From: Trichuris trichiura
Taxonomy: Eukaryota > Nematoda > Enoplea > Trichinellida > Trichuridae
Direction: 5' to 3'
Length of the DNA: 64,000 bases
NCBI GenBank assembly: GCA_037903355.1
Contig: JBAJFE010000014.1
Location: 2,790,001-2,854,000, forward strand
Numbering within the stretch: position 1 is the stretch's first letter; every line of letters starts with the position of its first letter. Under the pieces are notes generated by a model that was not told the origin of the DNA, made no database searches, and saw nothing but the letters and a program-made list of their open reading frames with translations. This document shows positions 35,335 to 47,037 of the stretch, in pieces. A program made the translations under genes and the position numbers.

Positions 35335-36916
35335 TGCTATTCACAACTAAGGAAAAATTACTGTGAAATTTTGGTACAACTGTTACTTTCATTAACCTTG
35401 TATTCCTAAAAGAAAATGTATAATAGCTTTCTAAGGGCAACTTTCTTCTATACCTTAGAATATAAGCTTGGTTTCCAGAGACCAGATGTCTTCCCTGTAA
35501 GACTTCTCAGATGGGACGATATTTGTGATTGTAAAAAGTAATCCCAAATGGTTTTTCTCAATAGATGAGAAGCCATGTCGCAGAACACATGCACTCCCCA
35601 TTAAGCTGTCCGTGGCACCACCGTATTGCTGTACAAGTCATTTTTCGAATTTCAGCAAATGTGACACTGCCTGCCAAGCTGAAACAAAAACGTGATTACG
35701 TTTTAAGCGAAACTATTGCGGTCAAGCGACTGTACGTACAACCCCTTTCTTGAATACACGAAAACATAACTTTCTATTCAGGTACTACACAATAGTTTTG
35801 CTATGAATGATGCTTCATTTTTGTAGGCAAAAGTTAGCATCGGATAGTGAGGACGATTCGTGTTATCTAGTAATACTACTTGACAAAAGTTAAACAACTA
35901 CAGTGCCCTTCGAGCTACGCTGAGAAATGTAAGCAAAGGGTGATGTGGAAGAACGAATAGTGAAGCTTTAGTAATTATAGATACAGAGTCCAGACGCTTC
36001 AGTTCTTAGAGCAGGTTAGCGCGCCATACGTATTTGTGGCACTTCCTGCGCCTGTTATTCCCCAAGGTCAAGAGATGTAAACCTTACTATTCACTGACGT
36101 GGAACCGTGACGAAGGAAAGAATGGCATGCTCAGCGCCCAAAGATTTAGCCAGCAGATGTTCATGTTAGTATACACGCACTAAGTTAACCAGTGAGTTCT
36201 TTTCCCGCATGCCATTTAATGAACAGGTGTTTGATATCTGCATACCATCCCACTAGAAAAATGTTTAACACGATTTGCAGAGAATCGCTGTTACTATCTG
36301 GTTTGTCAACTCCGTTAATATACGGAGAAAAGTCTAAACTGACCGCAATTAAAGCACAGGTGAAAAGGTTGTACCTGATATTTTCAAGACATTGTACCAG
36401 AATGTACATTCAACTTAAAATTCTACTTTACTATACAAACAGGTCTACAAGATCACTTTCGGCTGCAATACTAATTACTGTAGGATGTGCAAGTGCAACA
36501 AAACTCTTTTCGGAAAATTTACTCATTACAACTTTTAATTCCTGACTCAGTTCCATTAAGTAAAAGCCATTCAGTAGTGCTTAATATGCAAGCACCTGTT
36601 TAGAAACCAAGCGATGTCATTGCACAGCTCTTCACTTCGATTTCGCATTGCACGATAGGCTTTTTAAGCTGTTCGTAAATTTCCTGTCACATAAATTTAT
36701 CTTTTTACTCGAGAGTTTATTTTGAGATCTCTCGCAGCAAATCGACTGCATATATTATACTGTATCGGGAGAGCGGCAAACCGCAGAAAGAACGTGCAGC
36801 TAATTTTGGGACTTTGGCAGAATGCAGTTGGGCATTTGGTTATTGCTCGCATTGGTATGTTTACGTAGCCTTTGCTTGTGTCCACTTTTTTGTCTCTGCC
36901 TTCGGATAATGCGCCC
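35335..36916. other. VPS16 upstream region, no gene recognised
   Basis: This stretch holds short ORFs on both strands (for example 36192-36545 +, 36409-36185 -) without recognisable domains or splice continuity. It should include the VPS16 promoter. Confidence 0.4.
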
Positions 36917-37266
36917 TGTGCATGAGTGTATGTTACTGTAGGAGCAGAGCTTCTTGCGACGATATACGACAGATATAAGTCTTTTATTGAAAGGGTATTC
37001 TGGTTAACTTAGTGTTTACGGTACAGAACAGCAATGGTGGTGCGACAGCAATACGACCAATTCGGCGACCCAACACTATTCTCGCGACAGCCGTTTATAT
37101 AGACCGTCATTGCTCCCTACTTAGGCGAATGACCCTGAGAGAGATTATGACCCCAGGAAGGACAATAGCCCAGGGAAACAACGATGCATAGGGACCGCGA
37201 GCTCAACCAGGGTGACCCCCTGCAACCCTGGGCACGGCTGTATAACAGGAGGGGCCACAGTCACAC
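36917..37266 (-). mobile_element. Probable solo LTR, 5-bp TSD
   Basis: A 350-bp segment flanked by CGCCC (36912-36916 and 37267-37271), with ends TGTG... and ...CACAC on the plus strand. Read on the minus strand it has a TATA box (TATATAAA, 37101-37094) and, about 110 nt downstream, AATAAA (36988-36983), the order expected in a retrotransposon LTR. No coding region lies beside it, so it would be a solo LTR left by recombination. The family is not identified. Confidence 0.55.
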
Positions 37267-37840
37267 CGCCCTACGGGTAGTCTTAGGTTAAGGCCATGCG
37301 AGGCCAACGACCTCGGGTTCCTGATATCAGTAGGGACTTCGTCCAGCAGGTAGTACAGGCACAGTTACAAAATGGCACAGCGAATGAGATGGAATGTGAG
37401 TTGAGAACTAAAAAACATGCCGGTCGGAAGGATAAGCGCCCCCATGGTCTCGAACAGTTTTTCCGCATGTACTTCCGAAAGTAATACTAGAGGAAAGCTT
37501 TTGAACTGCAATCCTTTTTACGAAATTCAGTTCCAGGAATCTGACGAACACTTTAACGGAACAAAAAAGTCGTTTGTACTGTTGAGTTTTCGTAAAAGTA
37601 ATCGACGTCAGTAAGCGAGGTCTGTGCCGAACTAGTGTTCTAGGATATATGATACCTTTGACCGAAAAGCTCGCTTAGTGAGAATCTCGCTATCTCGTTT
37701 TTGTCGTTAAGTAATCGAAGGTGGCATAAATAAAAACAACAGCTTTACGTGCCAGTTTTTAGAAAGCGATTAGCAGCACTTTTTCAGTTACATGAACTGC
37801 ATTAGGAATCAACGTCGTTTTTACTGCGCATGAAGCGCAA

Positions 37841-39289
37841 CTACGCCTGAATACATACTGAGTCAGGTTTCTTCTGCTTTTGCAACGATTCTTTCTTTTT
37901 TAAGAATGGAATCTGCCAGTCGTATGGATCGTCATGTTGATATTCATGTTCCTGCATTATTGCTTCAAATAACGAGATTATCCATTTGTAGTGAGGTTGC
38001 TCTTCATATTTCATAGATTTTAAATAATTCAAAACATATTCCATTTCTTCAGGAGCATTTTCTAGTAACAATTGATTTGGCATGTTTTCTTTTATGCTCA
38101 CGATATCCTTCTCGTTCACATGGTCCCAGGGCAACGCGCCTTGCATGCATTCTATGATGGAATACATGACTGACCAGAGGTCGTCTACGCGGCCTGCCTC
38201 TTTTCCCTTATTAGCAGTAACGGATGAGTAAAGCGTAGTTCCTCTAAAACCAGGACTTTGTCGTGGTTTTCGAATTTCTCCATTCAACGTCACATAGCGT
38301 CTAGCTAATCCGAAATCCAGAAGGTAAATAGTACGGGCAGTGGCTTCGTCTACGTCAATGGCTAAATTGTCTGGTTTGATGTCCCGGTGTAAGTAGCCTA
38401 TTGAGTGAACTTCTTCAACAGCCTCTACGCATTGAATTGCTATTCTCAATGACGTATTCCATGAAAATGTTTTTCTCGACCCACTTTGTTTAATTTCAGA
38501 TAGCGTCCTTCCCATCAGGTCCATAACCAAATAATGAACTTGCCCGATCGTTCCGTAACTGTATAGAGTACATGTGTGTCTGCTGCCATTCAATTTGCTT
38601 AGTAAGACAACATCAACTTCCAACGATCTTTGCTTGGAGTCAGCGCGTTCTGCCTAGAATGGGTATTAGGAATGTTGATCGCATACGAACACCATAATGT
38701 AAACAGCAGAAAGGAATTATGAAGTGCAATTAGAAAATATATGCTGTGAAAAAATGAAACAAGCGTTTGCACAAGAAAATGCTTAAAGGACAACATAATT
38801 ATGCGGCGGAGTGAACATGACGTAACTGGAAGTTAACCGAAATTTTAAAAATTAAATACTGCATTCTGTGGCGTGGTCTAATACATCACTCTTTCTGATC
38901 TGTAGGATGTAGAATAACGGTAATTGCGGCGCATCATCATTTTGTCAGTTAGCCCCCCAAATACAGGAAAGAGAATTCGGAAGGTACCACATGCGTTTAG
39001 CATTTGAAAATTAAACAATCACTTAATAGATCTGAAAAGCTTTGAAACCTAAATGAAAAGATGACCTAATGTAATCATAATTGCTTAAATTGACTTAGCA
39101 TACTTTTACGGCCACTTCGATGCCGAACTGTTTAGATTTTGCTTTGTACACCGTACCAAAGCTGCCTTCTCCAATTCGTCCGGTTATAATCCAGCGATCG
39201 TTAATGAGTTGGCCAATTCCAAACAGAGGACGTCGCGGACTATCTCCACGGCTACCATCTGGAGTACCGTCCGCCATACAGCAGTTCAC
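37841..39289 (-). CDS. Tau-tubulin-kinase-like CK1-family protein kinase
   Basis: Two exons, 39289-39104 and 38653-37841, joined in phase 0, give 332 aa. Predicted cytoplasmic Ser/Thr kinase of the CK1 superfamily, closest in motif to TTBK and its large nematode expansion. Visible motifs: IGEGSFGTVYKA (39-50), VAVK (Lys62), Glu in LEVDVVLL (~74), HRDIKPDN (~151-158), LLDFGLARRY (DFG ~175-177), GFRGTTLYSS in place of the APE region as in TTBK, and DDLWSVMYSIIE. All catalytic residues are present. The protein ends soon after the kinase domain with a lysine-rich tail (FLKKKESLQKQKKPDS), without the long C-terminal region of vertebrate TTBK1/2. Either Met1 or Met5 could start translation. Substrate is unknown; many nematode family members are sperm-enriched, but nothing here shows that. 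Confidence 0.88.
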
Positions 39290-40240
39290 CGCCCTACTGC
39301 TCTTAATAGCCTAGATGAACACGAACCCTTTTGCTAGGGGTACATATGTTGCGTCGGTTGCTTAATTTCCGTTTGTTGCATCCACAGAAAATAGTACACA
39401 AAAGTTTTCAACGAGCGAACCTTTCTGCTTTAAAGCTGCTGTAGATTTATATTTTGTCAGATATAACGTACAGGTGGCAATAAATAATCGTTTAAAACTA
39501 TTCGGTGCAAGTGCTCGTTGCACTTTTTCTTGTATTAAACCAGTTCTGAAGACATGACAGTTATTGCTTGTCTAGTTTGTACTCGCAAGGAAAATTCAAA
39601 GACTTTCAGTACTCGACTGAACGCGTCCTCAGCGTTTTCATAATCAGATTATGAAAACACTTAAGACTGAATCAGTGACATTGCTTGACATCGTACTATT
39701 CCCAAAGAATTGTCGTTATCGTCCATATTTTGCTTCCAGCTTCTCCATTGCCTGAAAAGTGCGTTTCTTTTTTGCAGACTTGCCAGCCTTCTTGTTATGC
39801 CCTAAGATAAGGACGTGACAGGTATGCCCACTTTATGATGGTGATGTTTAAGCGATGAAATCTGAAATTTTCTAGCTGATAACAGAAACATCACTTTTGT
39901 AAGGCAAGTGAAGCAACGTGAAAACTTTAGTTCCTGCCGGTTACTATCCCTTCTTTGTCAAAACGGGCATACGACACCCAAACCTAAGTAGGAAATAAAC
40001 TACTTGCTTGACTAATCTGCAACTCTGACCAATAGCATTCCAGGGACTAACTTCTCCTCATGAAATCTGGTTACTGTAACTAATCCTTTGAAATTTGCTT
40101 ACTGCTGGCCAATCCGGACCCATTTTCGGCGTTTGCGTAGCTGATCTAGATCATGAGGAGTTTAAATTTTCCTGTAGTCTCACGCTCATTCAGTTACCGT
40201 GCTGTATATTCTGGAGCGCATTTTGACAAGATCTTAATCT

Positions 40241-40629
40241 CTTAAGGCTAAGGTTAAGGTTAAGGAGGCTCTTTACATTCGCCACAACCATACCATCAAC
40301 CGTGACAAAGGACAAGAGGTTAGCTCGGCTTGGGACCCACTGATTAGTAAAACCAAGTGTTGCTCTCTGCCGCGCTGACCTCGACCCCCATTCCTATTGT
40401 TACGTGAGCCTATATAACACCGTTCGGAGAATAACACCTCCTCCACCACCTCTCTGACGACGGAACTAGAGCGTTCCGAAAGCTTTGAACATTAAAAGTT
40501 GAGTGCGTTGATATCTGTACCTTTTCTTAATAACGGCTCATCCATCCGTTGGTAGAGCAGTTGTTTTAGTTTAATTACAGATAACAGCACAACGAAAAAA
40601 CGGGAAAAGCCGTAGAAGACCTTACAACC
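40241..40629 (+). mobile_element. Full-size hammerhead-family insertion, 13-nt TSD
   Basis: A 389-bp segment between direct repeats AAGATCTTAATCT (40228-40240 and 40630-40642). The first part contains an AAGGTTAAGG tract. The hammerhead-like core lies at 40454-40485. The 3' end, GCCGTAGAAGACCTTACAAC, is a diverged match to the family end. Its length is close to the 394-bp copy at 53567, suggesting that about 390 bp is a full or nearly full unit. Confidence 0.65.
40454..40490 (+). ncRNA. Hammerhead-ribozyme-like core with compensated helix II
   Basis: CTGACGA, C, GGAAC, loop TAGAGC, GTTCC, GAAA, GCTTTGAAC. Relative to the 12-kb and 29-kb copies, both helix II strands have changed together (GGGTC/GACCC to GGAAC/GTTCC). 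Upstream GTTCGGAG (about 40423-40430) can pair with CTTTGAAC using G-U pairs, as helix III would. This is the strongest evidence for selection on RNA structure in the family. Confidence 0.5.
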
Positions 40630-42664
40630 AAGATCTTAATCTGTGCTTATGGACATGCTGATGGACGCCTAATGTATGACTGGCGATACTAAGCCTTTTA
40701 GTTTTATCTTAGAGCGCATTATGTTTTTCTGGCCAAGTTTTGGAAGACTCCGCTTCACTCAGCTTTTATTTCCACGATGTTACGCTACGACTGAAGTTCA
40801 TTTGCGCGCGTCACGTTCCCACGAGATACCTGATGCCCCTAATCTCATTAAAAAGGAGAATTCTAGAGGGGTCAAAAATATGTCAGCCATCGGATGCTAT
40901 TGGTAAAAAATAAATCCTTACGTCAAATTGTATGAGCCAAAGTAGTTGGGCACCTCGGAATTAAGAACTTGTTCGCCTAAGCTTCTGAAAAATCGTGCGC
41001 TTTTTTTAACCGCGCTATATCGATGGCTCTTCTTGTTTATAAAAATTCATACGCACTTCCATTGGCGTTTTAGAAGCTAACGAGTAAGCCACCCTCGCCT
41101 TCATCACTGTTAACGCACCTTATCTTCATGTCGGGCTACATTTTCTGCTAATTTTTAAACAGATTTCAGCCTTGAAATTCGAGGCAACTGCGTAAGCAAG
41201 CTGAAAAGGTGGAACTCTTAGCGCATTTCTGGGAGTCGAATCTAGCGGTCGAAAACCATAACTATGCATGGGACAATAACTGTTTTCAAGTAACCCCTTT
41301 CGCTATTGGTGTAACTCGTCTTAGCGGAGCGTTTATTCACCTAATATTGGTCATGTGGTAAAAGATTTCGATTCATTCTATTTGATCTCGAATGTTAGAT
41401 AGTGTAAAGTTAACTGACATCTTATTTTGCGTTTACCGAAGCGGATGTTTTTTGAAGTATTTACTTTGGCACTGCTACATTTTCTATTTCCGAAGGTCAA
41501 ATTCTATGAAATGGTCACCTGTGCGTCTTGTACTACTCGGTCTATTTTCAGTTCAACGAGTAAAAAGCGACAACTTTTGTTTTGTTGAGATGTAAAAATT
41601 GGTGAGTGCGAGCTTAGGGATAAATTTTTATTCAGTGATAGTTCTCGAACGAGCTGTTTGCTATTTTTATGTCCCGAAATTTGTTCGCGTTGTGGCATTC
41701 GATCAGTTGAATGTTAGCAGTTTTTCATGAAACTGAAGTAACTGCGTCGTATTCTTTCGAATTTCCCGTTAACTATGTTATATGTTCAGAGTTTATCTCC
41801 TGTTTAGAATTTCTATGATTGTTCTGTTGATTGAATGCTCATAGGTGCCTTTATTTCGTCTGAAAATTTATGCTGCATTATGCTTAGGCATTCATAGTTC
41901 GCGAATGTTTGAAGCAAGCTTTTGGTTTGCGTGATCGTCTGTTTCCATGCCCACAGGAAACTACCACACATCTCACATTTTTTTGAAAAAAATGTTGCAG
42001 AGGGTAAATTCGAAGCTCTCGAAACTTATTTATTCCTTCTTAAGCATTCTATAATGGCGGTTTTTCTGCTTGTTCAATTCGTTCAGTCTGCGATTCTTAG
42101 AACCTCCTGCCAACTGCTGACCAATTGTACTTATCAGTGTTGCTTTGAGAATGTTAAAATTAAAGAGGCTGAACGAATTACTGCATGAAACCTGGCGTAG
42201 CAGGATGCATCGGCGCACTTGCCTTACGTTTATTGTTCATGCTTTTTGCAATAGAATTATGAACAACTCATTGTGAACGCCAGCCCTGACTCGCTTTACG
42301 TTCGCAGTTCCGCCGTTCCTAAATGTCGATTTTGCTTTTAGTGCTAACTGAACAGCTTCTTCATCAGGGAAGGTAATTGCGCGTCACCATCCGTTTTAGA
42401 AGCGATTCAGATAAGATCTTGCAATAGTGCTGCTTTGTACTTTGCTTGCTCATCTTGAAATATCATTCAGAATAGGCATTGCGCATTATATAATTGAACA
42501 CATGTTTCATTTCTAGCTTTATTTGCATATAAATAACTATTAACGTAATAACTTCAATTTTAGATTGAAGCGTCACTACTGGAAGCGTAGGCATGAAACA
42601 ACTTTTTTATGCTTCGTTAACGTGATTAATGGTTTCGGATTGCTCGTCTGAACACTAATAAGTC

Positions 42665-43720
42665 TTGCTGGATATGGCTACCAAAGATATCGACTTCGTT
42701 GCAGTGCACGCTGGTGCTGGCTATTACAGTAATCGTGACCAGAAAGGGATAGTAAAGCTTTGTAAGAAGGCTTGTAGCATTGGTGCTCGACAGTTAACAA
42801 GTGGAAAACCTGCTATAGACAGTTGTGTGGCGGCAACTGTAGTGTTAGAAGATAGCCCATTGACAAATGCCGGTTTTGGCTCTAATCTAAATCTTGAAGA
42901 GAAGGTTGAATGCGACGCAGGTCTAATGGACAGCAGTGGAATGGAGTTTGCGGGCGTCGGTGCCGTGCGTAGTGTTAAGAATCCCATCCGTGTTGCTAAA
43001 CACTTGCTGGATGAACGTAGGAAATCGCATGTAGCTAACCTCGTCCGACCCTTCGTTTTGGTTGGCGATGGCGCTGAAAAGTTTGCTCAAAGAATAGGTG
43101 CTCATATCGTTGAACCAAAGACTATGATCTCTTCGAGGAGTCGTCGAGTTTTTAAACGAGTTCTTTCTCATGTAGAAACCATACAAACTTCGAAGTTGCT
43201 TCCGATGGACACCGTTGGTAGTATATCGGTGGATAATTGTCAACTAGCCGCTGCATCATGTTCTAGCGGAGGGCTCCTCCTCAAAGAACCCGGTAGAGTT
43301 GGCCATGCAACCATGTTTGGTGCTGGCTGCTGGGCAGAAGTACGAAATGGTAATATTTGCGCTGTTAGCTGCAGCGGATGTGGAGAGTATCTCATTAAGA
43401 CGCACGCAGCGCAGATAGTAGCGGATGCACTTTTTGAAGCGCCGGATTCTGGTTTCAAGCATGAAGTCTTGCAGAATACTTTGAAGGAAAAATATCTAAA
43501 TTCGGTTCTTCTTTGTGATTCTCCGAAAGAGCACAAACTGATTGGTTGCATTTGCGTTTTCTACTCATGTAGCTTAAATCTGCTGGAGTTTATTTGGGCA
43601 CATAATTCTGCGGTATTCCCTGTCTGCTTTTGGAGTAAAGGAGTTGCCAGAACAAAGCAAGTGCTGTCGCGTAATGAAGATCTTGCTGACGTAAAGGCAG
43701 GTTGTATTTGTGCTCAATAA
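42665..43720 (+). CDS. Taspase-1-like threonine aspartase (single exon)
   Basis: Predicted N-terminal-nucleophile protease of the asparaginase-2 family, 351 aa (human TASP1: 420). Taspase-1 self-cleaves before a Thr, and the alpha and beta chains then cleave after Asp in nuclear targets such as MLL and TFIIA. Visible here: HAGAGYYS near the start, AATVVLEDSPLTNAGFGSNL, VECDAGLMDSSG, and the cleavage motif LPMDTVGSISVD with Asp182-Thr183 as scissile bond and nucleophile. It continues with SSGGLLLKEPGRVGHATMFG, SCSGCGEYL, and FIWAH, all matching taspase rather than glycosylasparaginase. No intron interrupts it, although neighbouring genes are split. Met1 or Met4 may be the start. The poly(A) hexamer overlaps the stop codon. 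An intact frame argues for a functional gene, perhaps an old retrocopy that replaced the parent. Confidence 0.92.
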   Translation: MLDMATKDIDFVAVHAGAGYYSNRDQKGIVKLCKKACSIGARQLTSGKPAIDSCVAATVVLEDSPLTNAGFGSNLNLEEKVECDAGLMDSSGMEFAGVGAVRSVKNPIRVAKHLLDERRKSHVANLVRPFVLVGDGAEKFAQRIGAHIVEPKTMISSRSRRVFKRVLSHVETIQTSKLLPMDTVGSISVDNCQLAAASCSSGGLLLKEPGRVGHATMFGAGCWAEVRNGNICAVSCSGCGEYLIKTHAAQIVADALFEAPDSGFKHEVLQNTLKEKYLNSVLLCDSPKEHKLIGCICVFYSCSLNLLEFIWAHNSAVFPVCFWSKGVARTKQVLSRNEDLADVKAGCICAQ

Positions 43721-43721
43721 A
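43716..43721 (+). terminator. Poly(A) signal overlapping the taspase stop codon
   Basis: AATAAA at 43716-43721 includes the TAA stop (43718-43720). If used, cleavage 10-25 nt downstream would leave almost no 3' UTR. Confidence 0.5.
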
Positions 43722-46135
43722 GGTATTTTTTCGCTTCATTTTTTCTGTGGCCAAATAATGCACGTAAAACTGACACATTCTGTTCAGCTTTATGAAGGCA
43801 GATTATTTTAATCAAACAATTATAAATGAAACTCATTCGTCATTTTGCTATGCCGACATAACTTTACACTAAAGCTTGCAAATAGGATGATGGAATGAAA
43901 CCGTTTTGAAGGCTCATTTACGACTGCTACAGCGGAGACTGTTGTCAGCTTTGAATTATAACGAGACGAACTACATAAAAAAAATTTAAGGTACTTCAAC
44001 ATTTCGTATTATTTTAAGAATCGGAAAACTGGATGTCTTGTAACAGGTTTCTGTAGTTTCACAGTTGATCTTCAGTTCACGGCTTTGGTCTCTTTGGTGT
44101 ATCTGTAAGTATATTTTATAGATACACCAAAAGCAGGCCAAAGCCGTGAACTGAAGATCAAGTATTTTAAGAATGGAATATTTAATGAACATTGAACGGT
44201 AAGTGCCTATTCTGTCCTTTGAACAATACGCGTTTAACTCAGTCCAATCGTCCACAATAATTCTGTTAATCACTTACGCGTACACTCCCTTGTCCCATGA
44301 CTTGTCCATAGTCATAGCTCCGAAGTCAATTTCAGTATTAATCCTCCGTGCTCGTAGCTGCTATGACTTTAAATGTTCCGTCTCGTAGGAAGTAAAGTTG
44401 AAACCTAGGAAACTTCATGCTTTCTATAAAATGTAAAACAGTACTCACACTTATAAATGTTTACTGGTCACTTTGAATTTAAATTTCCCTTGCCGCAGTT
44501 ACTAAGCCGTTGAGATCTTCTCTTGTTTCTCTCAGCTGTCATTCAAATGTTGATTTAATCAAAGTAGTTTGCAATGATACAACGAGCGTTGGTAATTCTC
44601 AAACATATATGCTTTACTATGCTGTAACGTTATTAACATTAACGTAAACGGAGAGAGAATAACGTAGCATTGCCCTTATTAACACTTTCCGCACGTTTTT
44701 GGGCATTGAGTAACAACTGACTTATAGTAGGGATTATGGCACATTGCGCATTTGCCTTCTTTTCTCCATTTTTGGCAACCTACGCTAGTGTCCTTGCATA
44801 CGATGTCTTCCTTCTGTTTTCCGACTGCAAATAGCACACTTATTTTGAGCTAATATTTCTTTCTTTAGTTACCGCAAAATCCGTCTTGTCTGATTGGATG
44901 TGCTTTGGGGCAGTTTGGATTCTTACTCTCATAAGGCGCTTCTCCAACGTAGTTTCCCCTGAAACATAGGTTAAATGCTAAACCAGATTTTTTAGTCAAC
45001 AATTAGTGGAAAAAATGACTTTCTAAAGCGAACTGGCTATTACGTTTTTGCCGTACTTCTATAGTAGTGATTTATCCTATGTATTCCTGGTCCTCATTTT
45101 AAATAGTTGAATATGCCAGAAGCTCTTTAAGTGTGCACGTATATCATGCTTAAATGTGGCAATATAATCTCACTTTCTCCATGCTGTTATCATTAGGCAC
45201 TCTGCCCAGTCAGTCGTCGTCTGGTTCACAATTCAAATTCATTGTCAGTAGTTTTAAGAGCAGTACTTAGTAAATAATGTTTTTAATCAAGCAACAAAAA
45301 TCTGGAACATCCAGAATGAGTAACGCAGCACTATACCTACCGAAGCGTAATTTAAACAGACCTGTTCATGTACGTTGGAAGCTCAAGATCAATTGGGATT
45401 CGCTCTGCTTGTGTTGACGTCAACACACTGACTAACATAAAGCTGAATTTTAGCGTAGTGCTTGAAGTATTCATCGTCTATGCAAGGTTCTTTCAACATG
45501 CAAACAATAGGCTCTTTGTGAGAATTATTTTGGAGCAGGTGAAAGGTAGTACAGCATTGCGTAGCCTGACTTAAGAGACTGCTCTCCCATGAAACTGTTG
45601 ACACTCACAACAAATATTTGAAATAGAGGCGACTCTTCAAAGAATTATGTCTTTCGATCAAGGCAGCAAGCAAATCAAATGAGATCCGGAGTTTTCTGCA
45701 GGATTGCATAAATATTAAGATCGTTCAGTAAAGTGCTGAAAGACAGCTAACGGCAACGAAATGCCATTGTTTTCTTTATGTTACTCTCGCAAACGATCAG
45801 TGAAAAAGGAATGTTATTGAAAACACGACTTTGTGCGTGTTTCATTTAGGGCAGGAGCCACTGAGGAATTGAAATAAAAGTGCTACTGTCCTTTCCAACC
45901 AATTTGTAGCGGCATGAAATTATCTCCCTATGCCTATTCCAAATCATTATTTTTAGCATTGTTATAATGAGGATTCGTATAAGGTTTATATATTTTAATG
46001 CATGAATTTAATAAGCTAGTAGGTTTAGATTTTGTATACTGTTAAGCTATTACTTAAGCGTGCTGCCGTTACATAAACTTTGCAGTGCTTTGCTTCCATT
46101 TAGTATGTACACATGTTTTCAATTGTTCTACTTAC
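43722..46135. other. Intergenic region, mostly unassigned
   Basis: This stretch lies between taspase and the CAP gene. It contains the 44022-44162 foldback. The last CAP exon (after NYGPA, 46136) should lie in the right part of this interval but was not identified. Other ORFs are short and unrecognised. Confidence 0.4.
44022..44162 (-). mobile_element. Foldback element of the same family, 12-nt TSD
   Basis: Direct repeats TATTTTAAGAAT (44010-44021 and 44163-44174). The arms TTGATCTTCAGTTCACGGCT... (44062 on) and their complement (ending 44160) form a hairpin with a short loop near 44108. On the minus strand the far end reads CCTGTTACAAGACATC, like the family 3' end. There is no hammerhead-like core. 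A related, more open foldback lies at about 58075-58385. Confidence 0.65.
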
Positions 46136-47037
46136 GCTGGTCCATAATTACAGGCAACGAGATACGCACGTTGTCCAGTAAATAATTTGACTCCATCCTT
46201 GCACATAGCAATGGCACATCCTACTGTTTCAGATTTATCTGACACTACCTGAAAGGTTTCGTTCATTAAGACGACACGTGGCATCATTACATCATACCTG
46301 CGTGTAATGCCCACACTTCTTTCCTGGTCTGCAACTCAGAGTGTGGTAATTATAATCTTCGTGTTCATTGAACCAGTTGGTGATGTGAGTGACCAGTTTA
46401 TCGATGACCTGTTCTTCAGTATTCAATTGTTCGCTCACGAACATTGTCCCTGTTCCTAAGTTTTCACCCACGCTTTCATGATTGTTGATTCCGCAATATT
46501 CATCAGTGTTCGAATGTTTAAACACGCATTTTGAAGCCCATTTTCCAGCAACCTTCGAGAGCTCCTCATCCCATTCTATACGTAACATTTGTGTAGCCTT
46601 AGGCTGCTTCGGTACCATGCCCAGAGCTAACTGCCGCCTGAATTTGTTGTGTGTATCTACGCAGGCTTTCTTCGCTCTTTCCGTCAGCTTTACGTTTCCT
46701 TGTGGGGTTCCTGGACCTTTTGAGCCCGGAAACTTTGAAGGCTTTTTGCCAGTCGATGATGGCTCATTTGAAGGGAAGTTTACAAAATTTGATTCCGGAT
46801 ACGCAGACGGTTGCTTGGCAAAAACTGAATTCTTGCTTGAGTCATAACCACCATAAGGCTTATTTCCTTTGTTCACAAAGTCTGTGGTATGGTGCTTATC
46901 ATATGAACTTTTAGAGGTAGAAACGCCATTCTTAAGACGATTAAATTCTTCTTCTGTCACTCGCTTTCCATTCACAAAGAACGTTTTTTTCGTGCTTGTG
47001 AAAGAACCGCCGCCCCAAGTAGATCCGCTAATCGTGT
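46136..47037 (-). CDS. CAP/SCP (venom-allergen-like) protein, partial gene model
   Basis: Secreted-type CAP superfamily protein. Exons visible: 47037-46298 and 46248-46136, separated by a 49-nt GT-AG intron in phase 0. The first begins DTISGSTWGGGSF and encodes about 125 residues of Gly/Ser/Lys/Pro-rich linker (KPYGGYDSSKNS, GKKPSKFPGSKGPG). The CAP domain follows: CVDTHNKFRRQLALGM, IEWDEELSKVAGKWASKC, FKHSNTDEYCGINNHESVGENLG, HITNWFNEHEDYN, and CGHYTQ. The second exon continues VVSDKSETVGCAIAMCKDG to ACNYGPA, where a donor site follows. These are the four CAP signature regions. The signal-peptide exon upstream and the last exon downstream were not found, so both ends are open. Nematodes use such proteins at the host interface and in development; the role here is unknown. 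Confidence 0.85.

Larger units (their letters stand above)
39290..42664. other. Intergenic region with one hammerhead-family insertion
   Basis: This stretch lies between the TTBK-like gene and taspase. It holds the 40241-40629 element and a perfect 25-nt palindrome at about 39634-39658 (GTTTTCATAATC and its complement). ORFs at 41392-41595 (+) and 41922-42188 (+) are hydrophobic, short and unrecognised. The segment upstream of 42665 should contain the taspase promoter. Confidence 0.45.

Noticed and set aside
40241..40270. TTAAGG-rich tract as telomere-like repeat
   Set aside because: Only a few imperfect units, and not the nematode TTAGGC repeat; it lies at the 5' end of a TSD-flanked insertion.
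40535..40590. Possible tRNA-derived segment (TTGGTAGAGCAGTT)
   Set aside because: It resembles an A box by chance; no B box, acceptor stem or cloverleaf could be formed.
43240..43551. Minus-strand ORFs antisense to taspase
   Set aside because: They are shadows of the conserved plus-strand coding sequence.
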